Assembly: GCF_002154895.1 (NCBI RefSeq)
Contig: NZ_MUIZ01000001.1
Span: forward strand, 248,001 to 312,000
Reading direction: 5' to 3'
DNA: 64,000 nt
DNA from: Lactococcus petauri
GTDB taxonomy: Bacteria > Bacillota > Bacilli > Lactobacillales > Streptococcaceae
The position numbers and the translations under genes were made by a program. Of the stretch, positions 53,643 to 63,300 are shown one piece after another; the first letter of the stretch is position 1, and the number at the start of each line of letters is the position of its first letter. Below the pieces are notes generated by a model, which did no database searches, had not been told where the DNA came from, and saw only the letters and a list, made by a program, of their open reading frames with translations.

Positions 53643-56002
53643 GCTTCGTCAAACTCCTGTCCTTCTAAAAATTCTCCATCTTTTGTAACGAGAACTTTTC
53701 GTGGTGTTGTACCTTTGGCTGGGCCGACAATACCTGCTGCCTCCAGTTCATTCATCAGATCGGAAGCGCGGTTGAAACCGACTTTAAGCGCACGTTGCAA
53801 CTGGGCCGTCGAGGCTTTTTGAGCAGAAATAACCATATTGCGCGCTTCTTCAAACAAGGGATCAGCTGAATTTGATGGTGCTGCTGTGCCACGGCTGCTG
53901 TCTTCTTCAGCTTCACCAGGATCAAAGCTTTCATCATAGTCAGCTTGGGATTGATTTTTAATAAAGTTCACGACTGACTCAACATCAGAATCTGATAAGA
54001 AGGCACCTTGTAAACGTACAGGATGATTTTCATCAATGGGTTTAAAGAGCATATCCCCCCGTCCTAAAAGTTTCTCTGCACCATTTGTATCAATGATTGT
54101 GCGAGAATCCGTCCCGCTGGATACAGCAAAAGCGACACGTGAAGGAACATTTGCCTTAATCAAGCCAGAGATGACATCAACGGATGGACGTTGCGTTGCT
54201 AAAATCATATGGATACCAGCTGCACGCGCTTTTTGTCCAAGACGGATAATCGCGTCTTCAACTTCCTTACTGGCTACCATCATCAAGTCAGAGAGCTCAT
54301 CGACAATAACGACGATTAATGGTAAGGTTTGATATTTTTCATTCGACTGTGCATTGTATTTTTCTATTTTTTCATTATAACCTGCAATATTACGTACCCC
54401 TGCTTGACTAAAGAGTTCATAGCGGTTTTCCATTTCATCTACCACCTTTTGTAAGGCACGTGATGCTTTACGAGGGTTCGTTACCACAGGAATAAGAAGA
54501 TGAGGAATATCGTTATAAACAGAAAGTTCAACCATTTTAGGATCGACCATCAAGAATTTAACCTCACTAGGCAAGGCTTTCATCAGGATAGAAGTGATAA
54601 TACCGTTCACAGCAACCGACTTACCTGAACCTGTAGAACCTGCTACAAGTAAGTGAGGCATCCGTGTCATATCAAAAGTGTGAATCGTACCGTCTAAAGC
54701 TTTTCCTAAAGGCAACTCGAGCAAACTGTTCGTTTTGGGTTGAGCATTTTCCCAAAGTTCACGGAAACCAACGGTTGCAACTTCACTGTTAGGAATTTCG
54801 ATACCGATAAGGGATTTCCCAGGTATTGGTGCCTCAATCCGTACATCCTTTGCTGCCAGAGCTAAAGCTAGATCATCTGATAAGTTGACAACACGCGAAA
54901 CTTTCACCCCGGTAGCTAATTTAATTTCGTACTTGGTAACGGATGGGCCTACAACAGCAGATTCAACTGATGCTGAAATCTTGAAGGATTCTAATGTTCG
55001 CTCTAGGATTTGAATATTTTTGCGGACATTTTCTCGTTCTCCCGCTTGATTTTTTGTTGGAATTTCTTCCAATAAATCAATTGTCGGAAGTTGATAAAAC
55101 TCGTTGTCAACAGAACGTTCAAAACTGATTGGCTCTTGGTCATCCTCTACTTCCTCTTGCGGTTGTATAGCCCCCATTTCTTTTGTAGGTGATACTGGCG
55201 TATCAGGAATAGCTATAGGAATTTCGGAAAAGTCGGAAGTTGTACTTTCTTCAAACAGGGGTTCACTGGGGAGAGGAACTTCTTCTGCTTCCATCGCCCG
55301 TAAGTTTCTTTCAGCTTCTTCTTGAGCTTTGGCTTTTTCTTCTAAGAGTGCTGCTGCACGTTTTGCTTCAGCACGATCTGCCATACGCGTACGTGTTTCG
55401 CTTATATTTCTTTTAAGAAAAATGCGTAGCCGTGCAATCAAAGCGGGTGCCATAAGATACAATGCGACAAGCCACAGAATTCCCACAATAATATAAACAC
55501 CTATTACGGAAAAGAGGGCTTTAGCTGGACCAAAAAACAAGTCTCCTAAAAAACCACCGCCAAGAAAATGCGTCACCTGTCCTTTTTTCAGATCAGACAT
55601 TGCTAAAACTAAAGCATTTTTATTGGGAGACAGGACATCATATCTTGCATGAAAAACAAGAAGAAGTCCAAAGAAAAAGAGAGCTAACCCTGGTAAAAAG
55701 CGTTTGTTTTCACGAAAGAAATCCTTTTTGAAAACCGTCATAAACATGACGAATAAAACGATTAATAAGAAAGTGATTGCTAATGATCCTACAGCCAGTC
55801 GGGTGACATTATATAAAAAGACACCAAATAAGCCCAAACGTGCTAAAGCAAATAAAATGATAATAAAGCTCCCAAAAAAAGCCGCCATTTTTTTATTAGC
55901 CGTCCAAAATTTAGTATTTGACTTTTTAGTCGATGGTTTCTTTGCTGTTGAACGCTTCGCTTTTGGTTTTGATTTACTTTTTGTTGTTCTTTTTGCGGGC
56001 AT
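53639..56002 (-). CDS. ftsK: DNA translocase FtsK/SpoIIIE
   Basis: A 787-residue translocase. A basic N-terminal tail and about four membrane helices (36-180) anchor it at the septum; a Glu/Pro-rich linker follows; the motor has Walker [14 protein letters not shown] and Walker [15 protein letters not shown]; the C-terminal gamma winged helix begins at [24 protein letters not shown] and reads polarity sequences. It clears chromosome arms through the closing septum. It is followed by holA on the same transcript. Confidence 0.95.
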   Translation of the reverse strand: MPAKRTTKSKSKPKAKRSTAKKPSTKKSNTKFWTANKKMAAFFGSFIIILFALARLGLFGVFLYNVTRLAVGSLAITFLLIVLFVMFMTVFKKDFFRENKRFLPGLALFFFGLLLVFHARYDVLSPNKNALVLAMSDLKKGQVTHFLGGGFLGDLFFGPAKALFSVIGVYIIVGILWLVALYLMAPALIARLRIFLKRNISETRTRMADRAEAKRAAALLEEKAKAQEEAERNLRAMEAEEVPLPSEPLFEESTTSDFSEIPIAIPDTPVSPTKEMGAIQPQEEVEDDQEPISFERSVDNEFYQLPTIDLLEEIPTKNQAGERENVRKNIQILERTLESFKISASVESAVVGPSVTKYEIKLATGVKVSRVVNLSDDLALALAAKDVRIEAPIPGKSLIGIEIPNSEVATVGFRELWENAQPKTNSLLELPLGKALDGTIHTFDMTRMPHLLVAGSTGSGKSVAVNGIITSILMKALPSEVKFLMVDPKMVELSVYNDIPHLLIPVVTNPRKASRALQKVVDEMENRYELFSQAGVRNIAGYNEKIEKYNAQSNEKYQTLPLIVVIVDELSDLMMVASKEVEDAIIRLGQKARAAGIHMILATQRPSVDVISGLIKANVPSRVAFAVSSGTDSRTIIDTNGAEKLLGRGDMLFKPIDENHPVRLQGAFLSDSDVESVVNFIKNQSQADYDESFDPGEAEEDSSRGTAAPSNSADPLFEEARNMVISAQKASTAQLQRALKVGFNRASDLMNELEAAGIVGPAKGTTPRKVLVTKDGEFLEGQEFDEA

Positions 56003-56087
56003 GTTATTTCTCTGTTCTAAAACTTAATATTACTCTTTATTGTAACATTTTACAGGCTTATCTTTCAATACTGGCTTTTTAAGACAT

Positions 56088-56120
56088 TAAAAAGCCGAAA
56101 GCTTGTGCTTTCGACTTTTA
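56088..56120 (-). terminator. Terminator of the universal stress protein gene
   Basis: GTCGAAAGC-ACAA-GCTTTCGGC hairpin followed by T5 on the minus strand. Confidence 0.85.
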
Positions 56121-56130
56121 TCTTGCTTCA

Positions 56131-56556
56131 TTATTTTACAACCATAACATTACATGGTGCATGGTTAACAACATAACTTGCAGTTGATCCCACAAGTACA
56201 CGGTCAATAGCGCCTTTACCTGTTGAACCCATAACAATCAAGTCAATATCATTTTCCTCAGCAAAATCAACGATTTCTTTTTTAGGAGAACCACTCACTT
56301 GAAAAGCTTTGTACTCAACTTTGTCACCAATAAGTTTTCCTGCTTCATCAAGAATTTCTGTTGATTGTTTTTCCGCTTCTTCCAAAACAGCTGGCATGAT
56401 GTAAGCTGTGCCATAAAGTTGCGCAACATCTTTAGCATGTACTACAAATAAAGATGCTTGGTTTCTTTTAGAAATCTCAATAGCTTCTTGGATAGCTTGA
56501 TTTGCTTGGTCAGATCCATCTACTGCGACTAAAATATTTTTGTAATTTTCTCTCAT
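56131..56556 (-). CDS. Universal stress protein UspA family
   Basis: A 141-residue protein with the Usp Rossmann-like fold: NILVAVDGSDQANQAIQEAI at the start and the ATP-binding GSTGKGAIDRVLVGSTASYV (GxxGx9GS/T) near the end. It is thus of the nucleotide-binding subclass. Its role is stress tolerance, with the precise partner unknown. AAAGGAGG at the right distance selects the ATG at 56556; the frame is open 17 codons further but that region is the promoter (TATAAT at 56578-56583). Confidence 0.92.
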   Translation of the reverse strand: MRENYKNILVAVDGSDQANQAIQEAIEISKRNQASLFVVHAKDVAQLYGTAYIMPAVLEEAEKQSTEILDEAGKLIGDKVEYKAFQVSGSPKKEIVDFAEENDIDLIVMGSTGKGAIDRVLVGSTASYVVNHAPCNVMVVK

Positions 56557-56673
56557 TGTAAACGCCTCCTTTTCTTTATTATAAGATATTTTCATATCAA
56601 AGTCCAATAAAAAGTTTAAAATTTTTGTTTTTTATCACTTTTTTCTCATTGAACTGATTTATATCCATGTTAT

Positions 56674-57432
56674 TTAACTTAATAAATTAATCATACCTGA
56701 ATATCCGAGCTGTTTGGCATAATCTAAGGCTGTTAAATTATTGTTGTCACGTAATTCAGTGTTTGCTTTATATTGCAAGAGGGTCTTCACGATTTCTTGA
56801 TAGTGTGCTGAACCATCTCTCAATGCCACTGCTTCAATCAATGCTGTATATCCATAATTATTTTGATGATCAATATCCACTTGACCGTCTTCCAGTAACA
56901 TTTTTACATTTTCTAAATGTCCTTTTTCAGCTGCTGGAATCAAAGCATTTCCTCCAAAGCGGTTATAGACTTTTTGGTTAGGTTTACTGTGCTGCAAAAT
57001 ATATCGCAGGATTTCGGTTTTACCTTGAGCCGCTGCGTAAAGGTAAGGCGAATCTTGAATGTGATCTTGTAAATTAACATCTGCCCCATTATCTATCAAT
57101 AGCTGAGCTAGGGCAACATTATTTTCATGAGTCGCGATAAGTAAAGGTGATTCTCCTTGTGCATTTCTCTCATTAATATCTGACTGATTAGCTTTGATAC
57201 TTTTTTCAATTTCAGATAAGCTCTTCTTTTCTGTTACAGCCTCTAAAACTTTCATCGGTTTGACCTCCTCTTTTTTCGAAGTTGCCTTTTCGTTGGTGGA
57301 TGCTGCCTTTTGTGAAGTCGAAATCGTAGTGCTTTGTTTAGCTTCGCCTTCATGAGAACTTTGATTATCTTGTTTGGAACAGCCTACTAAAAGAACAAAG
57401 GCTAGTCCAGAGAGAATCAGATATTTCCTCAA
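56674..57432 (-). CDS. Ankyrin-repeat lipoprotein
   Basis: About 252 residues. A signal peptide ends in the lipobox LLVGCSKQ, then a Ser/Thr/Lys-rich linker and four to five ankyrin repeats (for example ESPLLIATHENNVALAQLLIDNGADVNLQD and NALIPAAEKGHLENVKMLLEDGQ). It would be anchored outside the membrane and bind a protein partner. The frame opens at an ATG at 57456, but that codon lies in a -10-like TAGAAT and has no ribosome site; AAAGGA would suit TTG at 57432, giving the N-terminus MRKYLILSG. The start is uncertain. No partner gene is adjacent. Confidence 0.78.
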   Translation of the reverse strand: MRKYLILSGLAFVLLVGCSKQDNQSSHEGEAKQSTTISTSQKAASTNEKATSKKEEVKPMKVLEAVTEKKSLSEIEKSIKANQSDINERNAQGESPLLIATHENNVALAQLLIDNGADVNLQDHIQDSPYLYAAAQGKTEILRYILQHSKPNQKVYNRFGGNALIPAAEKGHLENVKMLLEDGQVDIDHQNNYGYTALIEAVALRDGSAHYQEIVKTLLQYKANTELRDNNNLTALDYAKQLGYSGMINLLS

Positions 57433-57573
57433 AACAACCACATCCTTTCGTTTCATTCTATGCTATAAGTTCATCTTAACATTTATCGTATATTATTTAA
57501 AAAATTCTGACTTATAACTTTTAGAGTGGTTTTGAAATAATCCAGGATAGATAATACTAAAAGAAGATTATTA

Positions 57574-57593
57574 ACAATAGAATATACTATTGT
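57574..57593. promoter_or_regulatory. Dyad at the HAD phosphatase promoter
   Basis: ACAATAG-AATATA-CTATTGT, perfect 7-bp arms, filling the spacer between the -35 region and the extended -10 of the HAD gene. Confidence 0.45.
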
Positions 57594-57607
57594 GATACAA
57601 TGAACTT
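57593..57607 (+). promoter_or_regulatory. Extended -10, probable leaderless HAD transcript
   Basis: TGATACAAT (hexamer 57596-57601), GAACTT, ATG at 57608; no ribosome site. Confidence 0.6.
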
Positions 57608-58393
57608 ATGGAAAATATAAACGCTTACAAGGCTTTAGCCTTTTTTGACCTTGACGGAACTTTACTTAACGGACAGAGTCAGCTAGACCCTGATGTCATC
57701 GATGCTATTCACGAAATTCGCCGTAATGGTGTCCTTCCCTTTATTGCCACAGGACGTGGACATTTTGAGCTTGACAATATTATGGCAGCCACTGGCATCA
57801 CCGGTGCTGTTGCTATGAATGGACAATATATTGTTTTAGATGGCCAAACGATATATAAAGATCCTATTTCAATTGAAAACATCGAAAAATTACACACGTT
57901 AGCTATCGAGCAAGACGAAGCACTTGCCTTTTATGGCAAAGAGGGCTATTGGGTAGATCGTCATACGGATTTTGTCCGTCAAGCTTATGCTTATACACAT
58001 ATGCCACTTCCCGAGATTGACCCCGAAGGTTACAAATCAGAAGAAGTCAATATGCTCTTGTTATTGACTGATAAACTGTCACAAGTGGATTATTACAAAG
58101 CACAGATGCCCGAGCTTAATTTCTTTATGAATGCTCCTACTTCTATCGATATTACAAACATCTCGACCAATAAAGGTACTGGGATTACACATGTGAAGGA
58201 CGTCCTCAACTTTAAGGGGGAAACCTATGCTTTCGGTGATGGACGAAATGATTTGCATCTTTTAGCTGCTGCAGATCATGGTACAGCTATGGGTAACGCG
58301 GTACCTGAACTCAAAGAAATCGCTGATTTTATCAGCAGTAAAAATACAGAAAAAGGTATTGTGAATGCCTTTAAACATTGGAACTTTATTTAG
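57608..58393 (+). CDS. Cof-type HAD-IIB family phosphatase
   Basis: A 261-residue haloacid dehalogenase-like hydrolase. Motif I FFDLDGTLLN gives the catalytic Asp pair (about 13-17), motif II FIATGRG, and the late motif GDGRNDLHLLAAADHGTAMGNA completes the site; the central cap is the IIB type. These enzymes dephosphorylate sugar phosphates, FMN or PLP; the substrate cannot be called. It is a single gene. Confidence 0.88.
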   Translation: MENINAYKALAFFDLDGTLLNGQSQLDPDVIDAIHEIRRNGVLPFIATGRGHFELDNIMAATGITGAVAMNGQYIVLDGQTIYKDPISIENIEKLHTLAIEQDEALAFYGKEGYWVDRHTDFVRQAYAYTHMPLPEIDPEGYKSEEVNMLLLLTDKLSQVDYYKAQMPELNFFMNAPTSIDITNISTNKGTGITHVKDVLNFKGETYAFGDGRNDLHLLAAADHGTAMGNAVPELKEIADFISSKNTEKGIVNAFKHWNFI

Positions 58394-58398
58394 ACACC

Positions 58399-58438
58399 CA
58401 AAAAGCAGAGCGTCCTCTAGACACACTGCTTTTTTTAT
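58399..58438. terminator. Bidirectional terminator HAD/queT
   Basis: AAAAGCAG / CTGCTTTT stem with a large loop, flanked by T runs. Confidence 0.65.
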
Positions 58439-58447
58439 TCTCTTATT

Positions 58448-58957
58448 TTATCTGGTCAAATCAATCCGCTTGCCCAGTTTATCCATAATAATTGCACCAA
58501 TAAGCAAACTTGCAAATTCACCCACAGCTAATGTAAACCAGGTCCAGAAGAAAGGCATTCCGAAAAGAAAATGCATTTCCAAAGCGATAGTTACCATACT
58601 GATTGAGAAAAATATTGCAAAGTAGAAAAAGGCTTTATTAAGCTGACCATTGAAAAAGTACTGTTTCATATAGCGTTCAAAAAGTAGCACTCCTAAAGTC
58701 AAGAAGATAAGCGTTGACAGACCACCCACAATAACATCAACCCAAGTAAAGCTGAGGAAGTTTGAAATCATACATCCAATAGTCACAGCAATAATATATT
58801 TTTTATTAAAGAAGGCTGTAAAGTTGAGCATTTCTGAAATCCTAAATTGCATGGGACCATATGAAATGGCATTGAGTGGTGGTGTCATCGTAAGGACAAC
58901 GTAAAGAGCAGCAACAATGGCAATCGTCACCATGTCGTAAACAGTAGATTTTTTCAA
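58448..58957 (-). CDS. queT: QueT, preQ1/queuosine-precursor ECF transporter S component
   Basis: A 169-residue membrane protein with five to six segments. YDMVTIAIVAALYVVLTM, SYGPMQFRISEMLNF and FLSFTWVDVIVGGLSTL are the QueT signature. It captures preQ1 or a related queuosine precursor for a shared ECF energy module encoded elsewhere. It starts at TTG 58957, 6 nt after the AAAGGAG of a preQ1-II riboswitch. The frame is open to 59005, but that extension is the riboswitch itself. Confidence 0.92.
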   Translation of the reverse strand: MKKSTVYDMVTIAIVAALYVVLTMTPPLNAISYGPMQFRISEMLNFTAFFNKKYIIAVTIGCMISNFLSFTWVDVIVGGLSTLIFLTLGVLLFERYMKQYFFNGQLNKAFFYFAIFFSISMVTIALEMHFLFGMPFFWTWFTLAVGEFASLLIGAIIMDKLGKRIDLTR

Positions 58958-58963
58958 TTTTTT

Positions 58964-59025
58964 CTCCTTTAGCGGCTGAATACCGCCTGTAATATGCTCA
59001 GGCAAAGGTTAAAAGTCCTGAGGAT
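58964..59025 (-). promoter_or_regulatory. preQ1-II riboswitch of queT
   Basis: The leader has the P1-like stem CTCAGG...CCTGAG, then the conserved core CATATTACA, the GGCGGTATTCAGCCGCT hairpin, and AAAGGAG, in the order of the preQ1-II class of Streptococcaceae. On ligand binding the pseudoknot takes up the Shine-Dalgarno and stops queT translation. Confidence 0.9.
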
Positions 59026-59048
59026 TGCTGATAATTTGCAACTTTTAT

Positions 59049-59057
59049 ATTATATCA
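59049..59057 (-). promoter_or_regulatory. Extended -10 of queT
   Basis: TGATATAAT (hexamer 59049-59054) about 25 nt before the riboswitch; the -35 region is weak. Confidence 0.6.
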
Positions 59058-59090
59058 ATTTTCTGGAAGAATGAAAAGACTTCTCTGAGG

Positions 59091-59122
59091 TATAAAAAAG
59101 CTCAGCCTTAAAGACTGAGTTT
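59091..59122 (-). terminator. Terminator of the DUF2829-SDR operon
   Basis: AACTCAGTCTTTAAGGCTGAGCTT-type hairpin followed by T6 on the minus strand. Confidence 0.8.
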
Positions 59123-59842
59123 TTATTTGATTGTCCAGCCGCCATCGATAGGAACCACTGCCCCCGTCAAATAGGAACTTTCTGGACTGGCTAGAAATAG
59201 GGTCAAATCTGCAACTTCTTGAGGTTTTGCCCAGCGTTTTGCTGGAGTTTCTTTTGCTACCCATTTTGCCATTTCTCCATTATTTTCAGTAAAGTCCTTA
59301 GCGTTCATCGGTGTATCGATGGCGCCAGGAGCAATACCGGCAACTTGGATACCATGCTGCGCTTCATCTAAGGCAAGTTGCTTTGTAAAACCAACAATAG
59401 CATGCTTGCTTGCAGTATAGGCAATACCTCCACCACCGGCAACTAGACCGGCAACTGAAGCCATATTGATGATTACACCAGACTTTTGCTTTTTCATTTG
59501 AGGCAAAAAGGCAGAGGTCACGAGAAACATACTGTCAAGATTAGTTGCTAGGATTTTTTTCCAAAGTGAAAAGTCCGTATCTTCCATCGTCCGATAGTCA
59601 TCGAGCCGACCTGCTGTATTAAGCAAGATATCAATTTCACCTACCTGTGCGGCTAATTGTGCTACCTTTTCAGGAGAGGAAACATCACAGACGATAGTCC
59701 TAAAATCTGCAGTGAATTCTTGTAAGTCCACGCCAATAACTTCTGCACCTGCTTGTATAAAAGCCTGCGCTTGGGCTTGACCAATTCCGCTGGCTGCTCC
59801 TGTTACTAGAACCTTTTTCCCTTTAAATTTTTGATTAGTCAT
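59123..59842 (-). CDS. Short-chain dehydrogenase/reductase (classical, FabG-like)
   Basis: A 239-residue SDR. Cofactor motif TGAASGIG (about 15-22), LNTAG (NNAG variant), Ser in INMASVAG, and the active YTASK; the C-terminal SSYLTGAVVPIDGGWTIK is typical. D40-like Asp in VIGVDLQEF suggests NAD preference. The substrate is unknown; FabG proper is usually in a fab cluster, so this is a stand-alone oxidoreductase. It overlaps the DUF2829 gene by 8 nt and is probably translated from it. Confidence 0.88.
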   Translation of the reverse strand: MTNQKFKGKKVLVTGAASGIGQAQAQAFIQAGAEVIGVDLQEFTADFRTIVCDVSSPEKVAQLAAQVGEIDILLNTAGRLDDYRTMEDTDFSLWKKILATNLDSMFLVTSAFLPQMKKQKSGVIINMASVAGLVAGGGGIAYTASKHAIVGFTKQLALDEAQHGIQVAGIAPGAIDTPMNAKDFTENNGEMAKWVAKETPAKRWAKPQEVADLTLFLASPESSYLTGAVVPIDGGWTIK

Positions 59843-60074
59843 TCACTAAAATCCAGTCTGTCGCCAATACGTCACAAGGTGTAGGCGCCCACATGCTAAA
59901 ACCTTCACCTTCTCCTGTGACATTAATCAGAAAGTAAGGGGTAACTTGCAGTTTTTCACCATTATCAAGTGTAATACTGTCATATAAGGCAACATAGTTT
60001 TCTGCGCCTCCCCAGCCTGTGCGTACTATTTTTTTTCCAGCCTTAAGTTCTGGAAGAATTTCTTCAAATGTCAT
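59835..60074 (-). CDS. DUF2829 / Tad2-like small protein
   Basis: A 79-residue protein with the family pattern: MTFEEILPELKAGKKIVRTGWGG at the start and FSMWAPTPCDVLATDWILV at the end. Phage members (Tad2) bind and sequester the cyclic ADP-ribose signal of Thoeris defence. Here it is chromosomal, with no phage genes nearby, and coupled to an SDR by an 8-nt overlap. A host role is therefore open. AAAGGA precedes the ATG. Confidence 0.82.
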   Translation of the reverse strand: MTFEEILPELKAGKKIVRTGWGGAENYVALYDSITLDNGEKLQVTPYFLINVTGEGEGFSMWAPTPCDVLATDWILVND

Positions 60075-60169
60075 CTTTAATTCCTTTCTGAAACTGAATC
60101 TCTCTTCTTATATTAGTAGTGTTTTAATTTTAACATTTTGTGCTTTATTTTGTCATTTTTTGTTTCAAC

Positions 60170-60204
60170 TTGACAAGATGCTGTGCTTCAACTAGAATGA
60201 AGCT
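60170..60204 (+). promoter_or_regulatory. Consensus promoter with probable leaderless start (SDR)
   Basis: Perfect -35 TTGACA (60170-60175), 17-bp spacer, -10 TAGAAT (60193-60198), then GAAGCT and the ATG at 60205. This is the clearest member of the leaderless set. Confidence 0.72.
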
Positions 60205-61050
60205 ATGAAAAATACAGAAAATAATCAAAAAATTGTTATCATCACCGGTGCATCAAACGGCATGGGTTATGAAGCCGCCAAAACTTTTGCTCAACGCGGT
60301 TGGCAGGTTTATGCTGGCGCACGTCGTGTTGAAAAAATCCCCACTGATGAGGGAATTATCCCACTAAAACTTGATGTTACAGACAGCAAAAGTAACCAAA
60401 ACTTTATCCAACATATCATTAATCATGCAGGACGAATCGATGTGTTAATTAATAATGCCGGCTACGGTGAGTATGGTCCCGCTGAAGAAATTCCCATGGA
60501 AAATGTTCGCAAACAGTTTGAGACAAATTTCTTTGGAGCTGTAGAATTGACACAGTTGGTCCTTCCCATCATGCGTCAACAACACTTTGGACGAATCGTT
60601 AACATTTCAAGTATCGGTGGTGATGTCTACATGCCGCTAGGTGCTTTTTATCATGCGACGAAAGCTGCAATGCAACAATGGTCTGATGTTCTTGATACGG
60701 AAGTTAAAGCTTTTGGCATTCGATCAATCGTTGTACAACCAGGCGGTACTGCTTCCAACTGGAGTACCATCGCTATGGAAAATGCCGAAAAAAATCTTCA
60801 TCCAGATAGCCCTTACCAGCCCTTAGTTCAAACTGTACGCGCAGCACTCAGTGGTAACTTTGGGAGTTCAGCAACTTCGGCGGATTTGGCACAAGTTTTT
60901 TATAAAGCTGCAACAGATAAGAAAGCTCAAGCTCGTTATTACAACTCCTTTTTGGACCGTATGATGGTACATACAGCGCGTGCGCATCCTAAAATTTATA
61001 TTAAATTTTTTAATCTCGGATTGAAACAAATGGGCAAGCGTAAAAAATAA
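60205..61050 (+). CDS. Short-chain dehydrogenase/reductase
   Basis: A 281-residue classical SDR. TGASNGMG binds the nucleotide; Arg residues in YAGARRVEKI suggest NADP. NNAGYGEYGPAEEIP, NISSIGG and YHATK form the active site, and QPGGTASNW follows. The longer, basic C-terminus (about 245-281, HPKIYIKFFNLGLKQMGK) could reach the membrane. This pattern is common in retinol-dehydrogenase-like bacterial SDRs; the substrate is unknown. It is divergent from the DUF2829-SDR pair. Confidence 0.87.
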   Translation: MKNTENNQKIVIITGASNGMGYEAAKTFAQRGWQVYAGARRVEKIPTDEGIIPLKLDVTDSKSNQNFIQHIINHAGRIDVLINNAGYGEYGPAEEIPMENVRKQFETNFFGAVELTQLVLPIMRQQHFGRIVNISSIGGDVYMPLGAFYHATKAAMQQWSDVLDTEVKAFGIRSIVVQPGGTASNWSTIAMENAEKNLHPDSPYQPLVQTVRAALSGNFGSSATSADLAQVFYKAATDKKAQARYYNSFLDRMMVHTARAHPKIYIKFFNLGLKQMGKRKK

Positions 61051-61051
61051 A

Positions 61052-61082
61052 AACAGAGAGCACTTCTTGCTCTCTATTTTTA
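61052..61082. terminator. Bidirectional terminator SDR/metG
   Basis: AGAGAGCA-CTTCT-TGCTCTCT stem with A and T flanks, between convergent genes. Confidence 0.88.
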
Positions 61083-63071
61083 TTACCCGATTAATGATCC
61101 GGCAGGTACGTCAGCAGGCGCTTCAAGCACACGCAACTTACCATCAAATTCAGCAGAGAGAATCATCCCTTGACTGACATATTTCTTCATCATTTTACGT
61201 GGTTTTAAATTCGCCACGATTTGTAATTTTTTACCGACAAAGTCTTGTTCGTTAGGATAAAATTCGGCAATTCCTGACAAGATTTGACGTGGTTCTTCAT
61301 CACCTGCATCTAACTTAAAGCGAAGCAAACGATCTGAACCTTCAACACGGCTGACTTCCAGAACTTCAGCGACCTTCAACTCAATCTTTTCAAAATCATC
61401 AAACTTAATTTCTGGTAAAGTAAGATTGAGTTTAACATCCTCTGGCACCCATTCTTTTTCAGGAAGTTTTCCACCAGCCATTTGTAACTTGATGTATTCT
61501 ACTTCTTCTTCCTTATCCAAACGAGGGAAGACAGGTTCACCTTTTTCTACAACTTTATGCGTAAATTCGTAACCAAAAGCTAAATCTTCTAAAGAAAACT
61601 CTTCTTCAGTTAAACCTAATTGACCAAAAATCTTCTTGCTTGTTGCACGCATGAAAGGTTGCAAGAGTGCCGCAACAACACGAAGATTTTCTGCTAAATG
61701 ATAAAGCACATTATTAAGTTTATCTTTGTCATCTTCTGATTTTGCAAGGACCCAAGGCGCTGTTTCATCGATATATTTGTTTGTACGTGAGATAAGAACC
61801 CAAACTTCATTTAAAGCAACATTGAATTCAAACTTATCCATAGCTGTGTGGAATTTTTCCAAAGTTTCAGCAAGAACTGTTTCCAAGGCAGCATCAAATT
61901 CTGTTGTTGCGTCATTCTTAACCAAAACACCACCATTATATTTGTTGACCATAGCAACTGTACGATTGAGTAAGTTTCCAAGATCATTTGCCAAATCATA
62001 GTTGATACGGTCAATAAAGTCTTCTGGTGAGAAGACACCATCAGAACCAAAAGGTAATGCGCGCATGAGATAATAACGCACTGGGTCTAAACCATAGCGA
62101 TTCACCAACATATCAGGATAAACGACATTTCCTTTAGATTTTGACATTTTACCGTCTTTCATCACCAACCATCCATGACCAAAGACTTGTTTTGGTGGTT
62201 GCATACCTAAAGCATGGAGCATGATTGGCCAGTAAATAGTGTGGAAACGTACGATTTCTTTTCCGACCATATTCACACCGGGCCAGAATTTATCTAGTTT
62301 GCTGGTATCATCTGAACCATAACCTAAAGCAGTTACATAGTTAAGCAAGGCATCAAGCCAAACATAAACCACGTGTTTCGGATTGGATTTTACAGGAATC
62401 CCCCAAGTGAAGGTCGTACGACTCACAGCCAAGTCTTCCAAGCCCGGTTTGATGAAATTGTTGATCATCTCATTTTTGCGAATCTCAGGTTGGATAAAAT
62501 CTGGATGTGATTCATAATAACTTAAGAGCCAGTCCGCATACTTGCTCATACGGAAGAAATATGACTCTTCTTCGACCCATTCTACTTCGTGCCCTGATGG
62601 TGCTTTACCACCAATGACTTTACCGTCTGCATCATGGTAAACTTCTTCCAACTGTGTCTCCGTAAAGAACTCTTCATCAGAAACAGAATACCAACCCGCA
62701 TATTTATCCAAGTAGATATCGTCTTGTGCTAGAAGTTGTTCAAATGCCTTTTGAACAGCTTCTTCATGATATTTATCTGTAGTACGGATAAATTTGTCAT
62801 AAGAAATATCCAGCATTTTCCACAGTTCTTTAACATCTTCCGCCATTGGGTCCAAATATTCTTTAGGTGTCATTCCCAACTCTTCAGCCTTACGTTGAAT
62901 TTTCATGCCGTGTTCATCAAGGCCTGTTAAATAAAAGGTGTCAAAGCCCATCAAACGTTTGTAACGTGCGAGAACATCACAAGCAATCGTTGTGTAGCTT
63001 GAACCGAGATGTAATTTTCCTGAGGGATAATAAATCGGCGTTGTGATATAAAAGTTTTTGTTTTCAGTCAT
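61083..63071 (-). CDS. metG: Methionine-tRNA ligase
   Basis: A 662-residue class I synthetase. The HIGH-like motif is in [15 protein letters not shown] and KMSKS in [16 protein letters not shown]; the anticodon-binding helices follow, and a C-terminal EMAP/Trbp111-type RNA-binding domain (about 555-662, [22 protein letters not shown]) is fused, giving a dimer. It is the Cys-poor, metal-free type. A TGCTATAAT box lies about 95 nt upstream; I see no T-box signature in the leader. Confidence 0.96.
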   Translation of the reverse strand: MTENKNFYITTPIYYPSGKLHLGSSYTTIACDVLARYKRLMGFDTFYLTGLDEHGMKIQRKAEELGMTPKEYLDPMAEDVKELWKMLDISYDKFIRTTDKYHEEAVQKAFEQLLAQDDIYLDKYAGWYSVSDEEFFTETQLEEVYHDADGKVIGGKAPSGHEVEWVEEESYFFRMSKYADWLLSYYESHPDFIQPEIRKNEMINNFIKPGLEDLAVSRTTFTWGIPVKSNPKHVVYVWLDALLNYVTALGYGSDDTSKLDKFWPGVNMVGKEIVRFHTIYWPIMLHALGMQPPKQVFGHGWLVMKDGKMSKSKGNVVYPDMLVNRYGLDPVRYYLMRALPFGSDGVFSPEDFIDRINYDLANDLGNLLNRTVAMVNKYNGGVLVKNDATTEFDAALETVLAETLEKFHTAMDKFEFNVALNEVWVLISRTNKYIDETAPWVLAKSEDDKDKLNNVLYHLAENLRVVAALLQPFMRATSKKIFGQLGLTEEEFSLEDLAFGYEFTHKVVEKGEPVFPRLDKEEEVEYIKLQMAGGKLPEKEWVPEDVKLNLTLPEIKFDDFEKIELKVAEVLEVSRVEGSDRLLRFKLDAGDEEPRQILSGIAEFYPNEQDFVGKKLQIVANLKPRKMMKKYVSQGMILSAEFDGKLRVLEAPADVPAGSLIG

Positions 63072-63300
63072 TTTTTTCTCCTAATTCGTGCCCTAATGAA
63101 AGCCACTTGATTAGTATTTTTCCAATTGTAGATTGAAAAAAGCCTTGTTTCTATTATAGCATATCCTTTTCAAGTAAATCTTATTCTAAATAAGTTTTAC
63201 TGATTTTTCGCTAAAATAAATTTACTCTCAGTTTCCCGTGTTATTTGCCAATCGATAAGGTATGTTATAATTAACCTAATAAAGACAAAAGGATTTTATT

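Noticed and set aside
63072-63170. T-box riboswitch ahead of metG
   Set aside because: The leader is only about 95 nt and lacks the AGGGTGG-type T-box sequence and a terminator.
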